Shown here in pieces: positions 21,618 to 32,229 of a stretch of 64,000 nt of DNA. Origin of the DNA: Heligmosomoides polygyrus polygyrus. Lineage: Eukaryota; Nematoda; Chromadorea; Rhabditida; Heligmosomidae. The DNA lies in NCBI GenBank assembly GCA_947396885.1, contig OX377201.1:61282623-61346622 (forward strand). Direction: 5' to 3'. Both the position numbers and the translations under genes were made by a program. Within the stretch, counting starts at the first letter, position 1, and each line of letters begins with the position of its first letter. The notes beneath the pieces were generated by a model, which worked only from the letters and a program-made list of their open reading frames with translations, did no database searches and was not told the origin of the DNA.

Positions 21618-21751
21618 GGCCCCGTTTATACTTCGTCGCGGCGCGACGCGACGTCACGTATAGTGGTCATATTGATTGTGCGACGCGATCGATCAATTTG
21701 GCCTCATCGCGTGGCCATCGCGTCGCGCCGAGATGAAGTATAAACGGGGCC
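21618..21751. mobile_element. 134-bp palindromic MITE in foldback right arm
   Basis: Begins GGCCCCGTTTATACTTCGTC and ends with the near-exact reverse complement (…GAAGTATAAACGGGGCC); the inverted repeats extend into GCGCGACGCGA. Comparison with the other foldback arm (21340-21395 reversed), which lacks this segment, indicates an insertion between 'aacccctag' and 'ggacgagga'. No clear target duplication is visible. Confidence 0.7.
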
Positions 21752-22792
21752 CGGAGTTGGACGAGGAACTTTGGCCAATTTCGAAAATATCGATTTTCGC
21801 TGACGTCATCGTCCGCGCAGGCCCGACCTAGAGCGCCCCCGTCCTCGATGGGAAATTGCCAAACAATCGATCTTTCTGAAATTGGTTGATCTTGATATCG
21901 TTCGATAGAGCTCTTCGGGGTGAACAGAACTGTAGCATTGTGGATGTCGAAAACGCAAACATGGGCGAGTAAGGACGCAGAAAACTTCAACCGCTAAGTT
22001 CGCCGCGCTAAAATGGCAGCTGGGGCTAAGACAGTTTAATCAGCTAGGGAATCGTTAAAACATCCTCTTAAAGAATGTTAAGTGTTCTGGTCGCATACGC
22101 ATTGGAAGGCCGTTGGCTCGCCGCGTTTTACCGCGGTGGTCAACCGAATTCGAAAAAAATGCGTCATACTAGGCTAACCTACATTTTCGCACCGCTGCAA
22201 CTTTGTGCAGTTAGAAGCTACAACATTCTGCTTTAGTGTACTACTAGACCGCTTTAGTGCCTACAAAATCCACGTGCCGCAGCCGGAACGATTCGATCTC
22301 CACATAGTTATTGCGCTCCGAACACGCCCGCGCGTATAGTTTGGGGGCTGTCGCGCCCACTCGATTGGTAGGTCAGATTCTGTATGCATCATTGACGCCA
22401 CACTCCGTAGGGAAGCTGGACAGTCATAGAAATTTCCGATGAAACTCCCCAAACGCTCGCTCTACATGTTGTTGCGTCCATTCGATTGATTCTGTCGGGC
22501 CTATATGCATTGTTCAACTCTACTCAGATTTATATGCCAAAAGATAGAACTCGAGCTGCTGAGTTCAAATTTGTGTTTATTTTCACAAAAACTTGATTTC
22601 TAAAGAAATTGTTCAAAAATGCCGCTTTGGAACGCCCCAAAGCGGCCTATGTTGACCTGCGCGGCTTTCTCGCCCGATGACCAAAAGACATGTCCGGTAC
22701 TGTACAGTCGTGGAGCCATAAAAGTAGGATGTGAAGGTCGGCGCTAAAGAATTCTCCCTTGGATGCGCTATGCCCTCCTCCTCTAACTATTA

Positions 22793-24066
22793 GGTTGTAA
22801 CGAAATAAATGGCACTGAACCACTGTAAATTTAAACAGTTAATATCTCGGCTTGTAGGCAAGTTTATTAATCGAAATAAAAACCTTCTGATTCTACACAT
22901 CTTTGCCAACGTGACACAAGCTTTTTAATCCCAGTAGCATAAAAATCAGAAGTTCTGGAATTGACGAAATCTTCGAAGGCACTTTCGGCATCCTGTTGGT
23001 ATTTGAATATTTTCCCTACCAAGAAGTCGCCAACATGCTTGAAGAAATGGCAGTCTGTTGGGGAGAGGTTGAGAGAAAACGGAGGATGTGGTAGAGTTTC
23101 AATGCTCAGCTCATTCAATTTCTGCAACGTCATTAGTGCTGCATGGGGGCGAGCATTGTCGTGCAAAAGGAGAACTCGCCTTCGGTTTACCACGGCCGGC
23201 CGGATATCCTTCAACTTTTTTATCATTTCTTCAATTTCAATGCAGTACTTCTCTGCCGTGATGGATTCACCGGAAGGGAGGAAGCTGTGGTGAATAATCC
23301 CCAGCGAACACCACCATACTGTCACCATTACTTTCTTTTGGTGCAATTCCGGCTTCGCAAAAACCTTGGGGCTCTCATCGCTGTCCACCCACTGTGCCGA
23401 TCGTCGCCTGGTGTCGTACATTATCCATTTCTCGTCACAGGTTACGATGCGATCAAGGAATGGGTCCGTTTCGTTCCGTAGAAGCAGTGCGGACGAGATC
23501 TCATACGTCGGTTTCTTTGCTCCTCAGACAGCTCGTGAAGCACCCATCTTTCCAGCTTTTTGGTCTCCAATTTCCTTCAGATGCCGGGCAGCTGTGTTGT
23601 GACTGACGCCAAGAACCTCCGCTATCTCCCTGGTACCTTTGTGTGGATCCTCCTCTACCACATCTCTCAGCTTGTCCTCATCAACATCACTATGCCTCCC
23701 ACGACCTTCATGTTCTTCCAAGCTCTCATCTCCATTCCGGAACTTCTGATACCAACGATACGCCGTCCGAATTGTGGAACATCCTTGACCGAATGCGGCG
23801 TTGATCTTCTCGTTCGCCTCCTTAGCTGGAGTGCCCAGCTTGAATTCATACAGGTAAATGCCTCGGATTACCCTTTTGTCCATCTGCAAAAAAGTCAATA
23901 AAACTCTAAAGTTTTCCCACTTTTACATAGAAAATTTGGTACTCACCGGTAGAGCAAAGTTTGCGCTTCTAAATGATGTGCCACATGTTACGGTTTGTTC
24001 TTGATCAAACGCGTAAAGACGCGCCAAAAAATAGCGCGAGCCAGTGCCATTTAACTCGTTACAACC
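22793..24066 (-). mobile_element. Mariner element 1, complete with TIRs and TA TSD
   Basis: Terminal inverted repeats start GGTTGTAACGA(A/G)(A/T)TAAATGG and match over about 26 bases with few differences. TA dinucleotides flank both ends (22791-22792 and 24067-24068). The length of 1274 bp is typical for mariner. It carries one nearly full-length transposase gene on the minus strand. The element sits next to the giant foldback. Confidence 0.9.
22867..23883 (-). pseudogene. Mariner transposase, nearly intact, compensating frameshifts
   Basis: Length 339 codons including stop, as expected for mariner. It begins MDKRVIRGIYLYEFKLG with paired helix-turn-helix motifs (TIRTAYRWYQKFRNGDESL; TREIAEVLGVSHNTAARHL). 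The catalytic triad is present: D in VTCDEKWIMYD, D in LLLHDNARPH and D in LSPTDCHFF, with 34 residues between the last two (DD34D). The two long open parts are in the same frame. Between them an extra A in a run (23556-23560) and a missing A (23516-23518) shift about 15 codons, creating one TGA at 23524-23526. Only this window breaks the gene. Confidence 0.88.
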
Positions 24067-24069
24067 TAG

Positions 24070-24434
24070 TATATCTTCAATAGGGGTTGCATGTTTTCGT
24101 GTTCGGCACATGACTTGCGGTAACAAGACGATAATGAGCTAAATGTTTAGTAAGTCTCACAAATGATTAGTACATGCTACAAGATCAGTAACTCTGGAGG
24201 GGTGGATTCTGAAGTATAATTGAAGTGCAACCATGTTGGCAGCTTGTGCCCAAGTTAGGAAATGTCTCACCCAACCCTTCTGGAGTTGAATGACTTCTGT
24301 TATGGCTCATGCCACTCCTATGATTGTAGGCGATCTTCTACAGAAATCATCCAGCATCTCGTCCAAACATGGGCAGTCAGCTAATTTGTTGTTCGTTATC
24401 CGATCCAAAGTCGCCGGATAACGAACATCAAAGA
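24070..24434. other. Unassigned sequence right of mariner 1
   Basis: No gene recognised. The end (24390-24430) has the GGATAAC motifs mentioned for the putative 6.1-kb insertion. Confidence 0.35.
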
Positions 24435-24886
24435 TATGTCGTACTGTCGCAATGCGTACCATATAACCTCACGGAGTATGCATTCGAAGGCCTTCTCGAA
24501 GTTCAGAAAGGTTATGTGCACCAGCTCCTGTTTCTCGCGATGCTTACCCACCAGGAGGCAGGCGACTTCCACATAGGACGGCCTTGAAGCCACGTCCTAT
24601 GTCTTCTGACTTGGTGCAGGACCACTTCGTCACCTGCACCGCACAGAGATCAACTCTTTCACGCTTCGATGCTTCAACCAAATCGCACGAGCGGCCTGTC
24701 GGCGTACCATAATCAGCGTAGCCACGCAGTCCTGCTTACGTTACGGGACTTTCGAACTAGCTCAGTTGCCCCCCCCCCCCCCCCCCCCCGATGCTGCCCA
24801 CGCATCAGAGACCTTCGCATATTTCTTGCACTTGCCGGGCTTTGCAAATGCGCGTCGGCTGCCGCTGACGCCGTAGCATAACCTCG

Positions 24887-24926
<40 letters not shown>

Positions 24927-24945
24927 CATGGACATTACCACATAA
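24435..24945 (-). mobile_element. RTE-B LINE piece with internal deletion
   Basis: On the minus strand it starts with RTE-B 5' sequence, continues into endonuclease codons (VDLCAVQVTKWSCTKSEDIG) and then jumps directly to the RT segment LLVGKHREKQELVHITFLNF...EVIWYALRQYD. About 1.3 kb of RTE-B, compared with the copy at 45001-47875, is missing at that jump. The 5' untranslated part has acquired a 21-C run (24769-24789) and an (AT)18 array (24889-24924). It probably continues at 17833-18303. Confidence 0.75.
24889..24924. repeat. (AT)18 microsatellite
   Basis: 36 bases of perfect AT dinucleotide repeat within the 5' region of the RTE-B piece. A run of 21 C occurs at 24769-24789. Both are length-unstable and hard to sequence. 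Confidence 0.95.
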
Positions 24946-26930
24946 AGTTTAGTTCACAACCCAACTCTTATTTTAACTTTTACTGACAACTTGTAGTTTG
25001 CGTCTACACCTGTTGCGGCTGCTGGCAGAATGCCCATCGACGCACGCGGCGCAGCCGCCTGCACTTCACTTTGACGATGGAGCACGGAAGCCGTGCGCCG
25101 TGTGTCTCTTGTATACCCGCGATGGCACCACCGTCATACAGCCCGCTGTGCGAGGGATAGTGGCATTGCTTCATGAGTGGGTGGTCCGGGATTCAGTTCC
25201 TACGCGTTCCGGCACTTTTGCATTTCAACTGACTGGATGAAATCTTAGCGGTTTTGACGACTACGCAACTTTCAGGTGTTTCCTGCTCATCCCCTCATTT
25301 GCATGCGTTTCGCTGGAAGAGCTCACACGAGTAGTCTGGATGGACCCCAACACGGAGTCCCTGCTCTTGCCTGGTTCTGCGCGCTCCAAGAGCGCAGAAC
25401 CCAGCTGCGGACTCCCCCTGAGCGATGAAAGCAGTTTCCACACGAGTGGTTGGATGGGCTTCACCCCGGAGTCCCTGCTTTGCCGGCTGCGGGACATTAT
25501 GTACGAATGGTCGCCGCGGGCGCGGCGACTCGCGCGGCATGCGCGGCAGAAGACGTCGCAATTGTGTGACTTCAGCGGCCAGTGGTATCTAGACCTGCAT
25601 CAAAACTTGTACATCAGGTGTTAGAAAGTGTATACAAAGTCAGTTTCACTGCGACAGTGCGTTATTTTTTCAGCTTTTCCTGAAGAAGCAGCATATAAAA
25701 TTGAGCATTAGAACGTTGCTTAGTTTTATAACTCGGACTCAATTTCTGAACCAGAGCATGTTTTCCCCAGCTCCTGCAACAGCAAAAAGGGATATCAACA
25801 ACTCAAACCTAGCGTCTGCAGCAAGTCATGAGGCACAGCTCCCACGACCGCAGCGGAGCCCATCGCGCACGCGACAGTCGTCGTCGCGGGCGCGGCGACC
25901 ATTCGTACATAAAGACCGCCCCTCCTGCTTTGCCTGGTTTTATGACGGTCCGCGGGGCGGCGCTACAGACGAGGTCACCTATAGCCATGGCAGGAACGCG
26001 TACGAGTTGCCCAGTGCGTCCAGCGTACTAGAGCGCGAATGCGCGTCTCAAACTACTCTCTGGACCATTTCGACGTGCACAGGAGAGGGAAAACTGTGGA
26101 ACCCAACTCAATCATAGGACGGATTCAATGTCTTCGGGAGCTCATCCTACGCAATGAGGAAATAGGACAGCTTCAAAAGTTGATCCTCAAAAGTGGTGTG
26201 AAGTCTAAGCGTCAAATAGACGAAGGGAGAGGTGAAGTGAAGTTTTTACGGGTTCACAGTTAACTAGTTAAAAGATGGTTGTAGCTTATTAAATGGTGGC
26301 AGAAAATCCTATCAAGGAGAAAACAGGATAGTCTCGTTTCAAGAGAGTATGTGCGGCTCACAGTGTTTTGTCCTCATGTAGTCCAACATTCGTGAAAAGA
26401 TGTTTCTATAGGCATTGTACTGTTATTAAAGAGCTTTTCTACTGTTATCAGGTTCATTATTTTAATATTACACGAAAACCCTTCATGTGCTTTGGTGAAA
26501 GAAAGGTGACAATTATGATCGGGTAATCTCAGAGAAATCTGGACTGAGAGAAACCTTGAGACTTCCACAAAAAAGATCAACGAATCTATTTCCTATAGAA
26601 TCACTAATCTTTATGGCTATAGCCTCTGAATAACACAATATACTTTGCTATATGCGCAACCGTGCAGGCAACGCTTGAAGCACACTACATCTTCTCTTCA
26701 AATAAGTGAACTGTTTAAAATTTTCCGGTGTTTGACATGCACCATTGAACCTAGAACGGAGTTTTTTTCGTTCTATACCACTTTATCAAGAATCCAATGC
26801 TCAGTTTTTGTTCCTCGATCTTCCCTATCATTTACCTTCACCAGTTCCCCCGCCAAACTCATTTGTTCTAATTCACGCAGTGGATGACCACTAACATACC
26901 CTCAGATCATGCCACTCTACAAGGTGAGAC
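24946..26930. other. Unassigned GC-varied region with local duplications
   Basis: Two similar units (cacacgagt-g-gatgg...cggagtccctgct) lie at about 25325-25372 and 25437-25484, 112 bp apart, around a palindromic stretch tgcgcgctccaagagcgca. A ~25-bp inverted pair (cgaatggtcgccgcgggcgc at 25504 against the reverse near 25885-25908) brackets 25.5-25.9 kb. Several open frames up to 138 codons exist (25701-26117) but none shows a known domain. No gene is supported. Confidence 0.35.
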
Positions 26931-26933
26931 TAA

Positions 26934-27066
26934 AGCCCCACACACTTCTTTGGCAACGCCGCTGTGGTTAGGGATAGGATAAGGGCGCCGCCGGCGGGCA
27001 GCTCTGCGTCTCTGCCCTATGGTTAAGGATAGGGCAGCGGCAACGCCGCAGAAGTGTGCGGAGCCT
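26934..27066. mobile_element. 133-bp palindromic MITE
   Basis: The left end AGCCCCACACACTTCTTTGG and the reverse complement of the right end AGGCTCCGCACACTTCTGCG match for roughly 33 bases, continuing GGCAACGCCGCTG. Flanking trinucleotides are taa (left) and tat (right), compatible with a decayed 3-bp duplication. Non-coding; a PIF/Harbinger-type MITE is possible. Confidence 0.6.
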
Positions 27067-28927
27067 TATAGCATTTAACCTTTTTCCGTCTACGGCTGTG
27101 CCCAGCACTGACTCTCGTATTCCAGCCGCGACCGCACTCGTCGATTTGAGTATTGCTGCCCCCCCCCCCCCACCCGCCTTTCGCCTAACAAGGGAGGTCA
27201 ATAAACATCCCGTGGCAATTTTAAAATGACCTATTGAGGGTTGTAGGGGATTGTATGAGAAGCACCGCAGTGGTTTTTAAATTTCCTGCGGACATCTGGG
27301 TAGGTCAAAAATTGCAAAAAACCATCTTGCTTCAGTACGGGCCGATAAAGCAATACTGACGCCTGAAACTGCCATGTCGTGGTTAGGAAGAATGAGTAAA
27401 AGAATGGGTAATGCTATTCCCGTCGGACTGTGAACTGCATCGAGCGCTCTACCAATACCAATTGATTTCATGTGTGTTTCCGCAGAGTAAGCACTTCCGA
27501 TTAAGGCTCTCTATCTGTTCCTTGCAATGTACGCTACGAGTATTTCAGAGAATGAATCGCGTACGTGGATAGAGGGTGGGTAGGCCCCATAGGAGCAGTT
27601 TTGAAGATTCTGTCCTACCACATCCCGCTGTACTATTCTATATAGCAAAACCAGTTTTTTTACTCTAATGAACAAGGAGAAACCTAAAGAGGACAAGACG
27701 GCGGTAGGTTCTATTCTCCGGGTTTGGGGCGAAGCCCACAACCAGACGTTTGGCGGTCAGTAGGCCGCTGAACGTCTGGTCAAAAAATAAACGTGCTCCA
27801 ATTCGAAAGCGACTGACTCCGTGATCTTCAAACGTTCCTAGTCACGGAATGGTAAGCGTGCTCCAATGCGTTTATCATTCAGTGTCGGCCGGCGGTGCAC
27901 TCCCCGTCCGCGGACGTTCAGCGGGTATTTCTGCGGGACTATGACATAGGCCTAAGTAATGCGGTTGTGCAGGTCGGAGAAATGAGATTTGCGCGTAGAC
28001 GTGGGTCGGACATGTATCTATCACGTGACAGGAGCGACAAAGTGAAAATGTTTAAACGACTTAATTCACACCGCTTACCCGCTGAAGTTTTCTTGAAGCA
28101 AACGAGGAGCTACGTCTTTTCGACCCATGTAAGGGTGGCGTCAATGGAATGTCCCCACAACTGCAATGATGTGTAAGGCATTGATTCATTGTCGACAGAA
28201 ATTAGAATGCGCCTTTATTAGATGCAGTTTATGTATTTATTATAGTCCCTAAATATAAATTAAGCTCAATACGGGAAATGGGGTGCAAAGATTTCAACAG
28301 ATCCGCGTAGTATGTGACAGAGCGCATCCTAGATGGGTCAAAAAGGCGAAAATCGGACAGCCAAATCTGGCTCAAATCAAATCCAAAAAAGAGGCGTGCG
28401 CTCACCCAATAGCGTCTGCAGGCCTTGCTTTGGTTCCCTCCCTTGCCGAAGTACGGAGGCAAATTAAAGTGGATATGTGATCATAAAAGGATACTAACAC
28501 TGTATTAACACTGGAGTCCTGTACCATATCGTTGAGAATGCTAAGGATGTTAAGATGTGTTGAAGTTCTTTTTTGATTAAAGTGGCCGCTTCCGGGTTAA
28601 GAGTGCTTTTTATGCCTTAAATAGATGTAAATCTAATCACCTATAAATTTTTCTCTAGAAATCTCTGCATCCTCTATTCCCGTATTGCGCCATAATTCAT
28701 ATATCTTAAATAATCTTACATATGGTACTCGCCTGAGCGACCGTGAAGATGTGCTTCTTCGAGTAGACACCATTCCGAGTAACGGTTGGGAAGGAATGAC
28801 AAAAGAAATGAGTTCATGTTTGGGAGATCATTATCACTGATCTCCATCTTATATCGCTTTTAATTAAGAGCGTTCGTTCCTGTAGGTGTTTTATAAGTTG
28901 AATTCATTGGAGCGGAAGGAAATCGCT
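27067..28927. other. Unassigned; includes a 40-bp hairpin
   Basis: A hairpin at 27741-27780 pairs accagacgtttggcggtc with ggccgctgaacgtctggt. A run of C lies at 27160-27170. Frames at 27895-28176 (93 codons, +) and 28283-28480 (+) have no recognised motif. Nothing else found. Confidence 0.35.
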
Positions 28928-29535
28928 AACCAGAGGAATGTCTCACGCGTATGTCTGAACGGGGGAAAATGAACACTCCTATGAGAGTCTTCACCCTTCA
29001 AACTTGAGTGAAAAAATTTTCTTACATCTTTTCGACCTCGACCTCGAGCTGGAGTCGTGAAAGTGCAATAGTGATGCTTCAGATTTACTCATGACAATCG
29101 CATAGTCAGGAGAGCGTACGCTCATGTCACGGCAAATCATCGAGATCAAATTTTTTGAATGATTTCTCCACCTCATCTTCAATAAAAAATCTGCCTGTAT
29201 TAACTAATTTTAAATGGTCGATTCTCGGATCAATTTCAAGAATTTCATTTCTTCCAATATGAAGCCTTCGAGCGACACACAAGAAGATGACGGTAACCGA
29301 TGATCGCTAACCTGGTAGGGATGCAGTAACTCCCTGCCCGTCATCGTCAGTGTGTCTAGTTATACACCTCCGACGGGCAGTGTGTTACAACTGGACCTGT
29401 ACAACGATCGACTGTCTTTTCAACATGTAGAGCACATGCAGCGAGCTAGATGAGATCGACTGAACACTCATTCGCGACCTTATGGACTGGTGCAATGATA
29501 TGCTCTCGTATTTGATGTTTTATGTCTAGTTGGGA
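28928..29535 (-). repeat. Dispersed repeat R, copy 1
   Basis: Direct copy of 37613-38370. Shared landmarks are cgtatgtctgaacgg, atagtcaggagagcgtacgctc-like sequence, aatttaaatggtcg-like sequence and a region near tgtacaacgatcg. On the minus strand both copies can be read as similar peptides (SMSVRSPDYAIVMSKSEASL here; MSVNFPDYGMLMGKSEKALL there), suggesting descent from a coding sequence. Copy 1 ends where RTE-B 5' sequence begins (29545), so it was probably cut by that insertion. Confidence 0.6.
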
Positions 29536-29544
29536 AGGGTCGGT

Positions 29545-30060
29545 GGTGATGTTCGTTTTCTCACGTAGTACCACCTGCTCGCCTTGTGAACTAGCTCAAC
29601 GTGGACAATCGACTGCAGGCGATAGGCCGTTGTGACAGGCCGGCCTACGAACACCCCATGTCACATAGCCTGGTGTTTGATGAGTCATATTTTTCGAGAT
29701 TGTGCTACGGCGTCAGCGGGAGCCGATGCGTATTTGCAAAGCCCGGGAAGTGCGAGAAATATGCGAGGGTCCTTGATGCGAGTATGGCCTCGAGAGGCAA
29801 CCGAACTAGTCCGATTATCCTGAATATGGGTACTTTGACGGGCCATTCGTGCGAGTTGGTTGAAGCGCTGGAGCGTAGAAGGGTGAATTTCTATGCAGTG
29901 CAGGAAATGAGCTAGCCCTGCAGCACGTTAAGGGACATATTACGTGGATCAAGGCGGTCCTGTGTAAAAGTGCCAGAACAACCAGTGCAGTTGGAGTCAT
30001 CGTCTCCGAACGGCTCCGTGAATCGATCATAATCGACGAGCGCTTTGACGACCGATTGAT
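29545..30060 (+). mobile_element. RTE-B LINE, 5' end and start of endonuclease
   Basis: The start matches the RTE-B 5' end (ggtggtgatgttcgtttt...) seen at 45001. The frame 29601-29915 reads through the 5' leader into ILNMGTLTGHSCELVEALER and RRVNFYAVQEMS, the beginning of the AP-type endonuclease domain (VQE carries the catalytic glutamate region). It stops being RTE-B near 30060, just before an oppositely oriented RTE-B copy. Truncated at its 3' side. Confidence 0.75.
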
Positions 30061-30088
30061 GAAAAAAGGTGTGGAAGCGATGGCGTGG

Positions 30089-32110
30089 TTCTTCTTCTTC
30101 TTCTTAAGCGTTTGTCCCGCTTCGAGGCGGGGTCCGCTATTCTGCTGTGGTGACGCCACTTTATGCGATCAAATGCTTGATCGGGATGGATACCAGCAAC
30201 CTTCAGGCTCACATGTAACATATCAAGCCTATGCCGCTTCGGCAGCCCTATAGGATGTTTTCCAGGCACATCTATGTTAAGGCCAATCTTTCGAACAATG
30301 TCACCACTAGCGCGAAGAACGTGGTCATACCACCAAAGGCCAGCTTCACGTAATGTGTCAGCAATTGGAGCGACATCAAACCTCAGGCGTACTTCATCGT
30401 TGCGAATACGGTCCAGAAGCGTAACTCCAGCCGTCCAGCACAGTACTTTTGTTTCCATTACGCTGAGGCGACTAACAACCTCCTTGGTTGCAAGCCAGCA
30501 CTCAGCTCCATACATCGCTAAAGGTCGAACGACGGTTCTATAAATATTCGATTTAAGACGTTTCGGTATCTTCATGTCACACAGAACACCTGTCATCGAG
30601 TGCGATTCGGACCACGCTGCGCTCACGCGCGAGCTCACCCCGAACATTAGACTACCGTCAGACGCAATTGCAGATCCAAGGCAATTGAAGTTTGTCATCC
30701 TTACTAGCGCACCTCAATAGACCCGGTCTCGTTTACGTCTGTCGTCAAGTACTCAGATTTTTTGACGTTTAGCTCCAGCCCCAACGTCGCCAAGCGGTCG
30801 TAGCAAGATTGCGCTGGTCGCACGAGTTCGCTCTTCTCTTCGCTTGCAAGCATTACGTCATCTGCATACAGCAGCGTCCAGGGGTAGGCTCCTGAAGCTC
30901 TCTTGAAATGGCATCCATTACGACAATGAAAAGGAGCGGGGAAAGCAGAGAGCCCTGGAAAACACCGATGGAGATAGGAACCTCCGCCGATGTGCCGGCT
31001 GGCGCTCGCACACTACTCTTTGGGACAGAGTAAAGTATGCGCACCCGCTCAATAAGCTCTTCAGGAACACCGTGTTGTCGTAAGGCGTACTATATAACCT
31101 CCCGCGGCACACTATGAAATGCTTTCTCTAAGTCGAGAAAAGCTAGGTGCAGCGATTTCTGCTTTTCACGACGGAGCCACATTAGTTAATGGAAAGCTGG
31201 ACGATGTCGCGAATACGTCCATCTATAGTTCGCTCGGAGATTTTCATGTTGTGTGAGAGCAAGCGGATATGACGCTAATTCCTGCAGTCCACATGACTGC
31301 CCTTCTTCTCCCAAATCGGGATCGTCGTGATTTCCTGCCAACTACCAGGCACTTTCTTTTCCAAACAACAACCTGGTTGAAAAACTTCGTTAGCCACTCA
31401 GCAGGACTCCAGCACCTCAACTTCCTTAGGTCGGCCTCTATATTGTTGAGGCCCGCTGCCTTGCCTGGCTTCATCTTCTTCGAAGCCTATTCCATCTCCT
31501 CCACAGTGATATTCTGCACAAGACCGTGAGTAGGAGGAACGCAAGGGATGGGCGGATGGGCAAACTCTACTGTCAAAATTCTCTTGAATTAGTCATGCCA
31601 TCGTTTCATAGCCCTCTTGCAGTTCGTCAGTAAATGGCCGTTCTCATCGTTGATGCCTAAGAATTTCTCGATGTCTTCGGCCTGACGATGGCGTTCCTTG
31701 GCAAGTCGACAAAGATTTCGTTCACCATCGGTCGTCTCGAGTTTATAGCTGGATCATCACAATGGACGGCTTTTGCAACGGCTACGGCCTTCTATGGCGC
31801 TTTCATCGCCTGGTACATATGCCCTTTGTCAGCGATCGCAGGAACGCGTGATATAATTCTTCTTCTCTCGAAGTTTTTCTCTTACGTCCACAGCCACGCC
31901 AGCTTTTCGATCTTGCGGCGTCCAGGCTTGGTCATGCCTAATTCAAAACATGCAACTTGTAATATCGTATCGGTGGCATCTTTCCATGTTTCGTCGAAGG
32001 TTGTCATCGTCGGTAACCAAATACGAGAAACAAAAGCTGCAGCGTTTTCCTTCAACCGCTACCACTTGGTTCTCGGTCGACCGCATCGCTCGACTTGCCT
32101 CGGCCTCGGA
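30089..32110 (-). mobile_element. RTE-B LINE, 5'-truncated, minus strand
   Basis: On the minus strand the copy runs from linker sequence near 32110 to a (GAA)n tail at 30090-30105. Pieces include GKAAGLNNIEADLRKLRCWS (31244-31474), EVPISIGVFQGSLLSPLLF (30853-31044) and the C-terminal region VVRPLAMYGAECWLATKEVV (30027-30698). The same 3' tail type is seen at 47811-47873. The tail abuts the truncated plus-strand RTE-B copy. Multiple stops and frameshifts make it nonfunctional. Confidence 0.8.
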
Positions 32111-32229
32111 GGGGCGAACTTAGGAGACTGTTACCAATTCTATGAATGTACCTTAAGCAGATTACAAACGCTAACCATCAGGGCAGTTCTGTTTTGGATG
32201 TTAATTAAAAAACGACAAGTTTCGATATA

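Larger units (their letters stand above)
19799..22702. mobile_element. Giant foldback element, TA-flanked
   Basis: The ends CAGTACTGGCTATGTC... and ...TGTCCGGTACTG are inverted repeats, with TA immediately outside on both sides (19797-19798 and 22703-22704), as in Tc1/mariner-type insertions. Long inner arms are also inverted copies: 19799-21395 against 21585-22702, including 'gcgcaggtcaacatgg' with its reverse, and the gaattcgg/ccgaattc blocks near 20970 and 22145. No transposase was recognised; the long open frame at 20144-20857 runs through tandem repeats. Internal repeats, a hairpin, a 19-G run and a small MITE sit inside. Non-autonomous foldback. Confidence 0.75.
18304..24434. mobile_element. 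Putative ~6.1-kb insertion splitting an RTE-B copy
   Basis: Both edges carry GGATAAC motifs: ggataac...cccggataacggatag near 18314-18390 on the left and gttcgttatccg...ccggataacgaac near 24390-24426 on the right. Left start CAGGGATGAGTGG resembles hAT ends. The flanking RTE-B pieces are on the same strand and nearly contiguous in protein order, with about 25 bp of expected RT sequence missing. A clean target duplication was not found, so the exact boundaries and superfamily are uncertain. It contains the foldback and mariner listed separately. Confidence 0.45.

Noticed and set aside
25701..26117. 138-codon plus-strand open frame as a gene
   Set aside because: It crosses one arm of an inverted repeat with GC-rich arginine/serine coding and has no domain.
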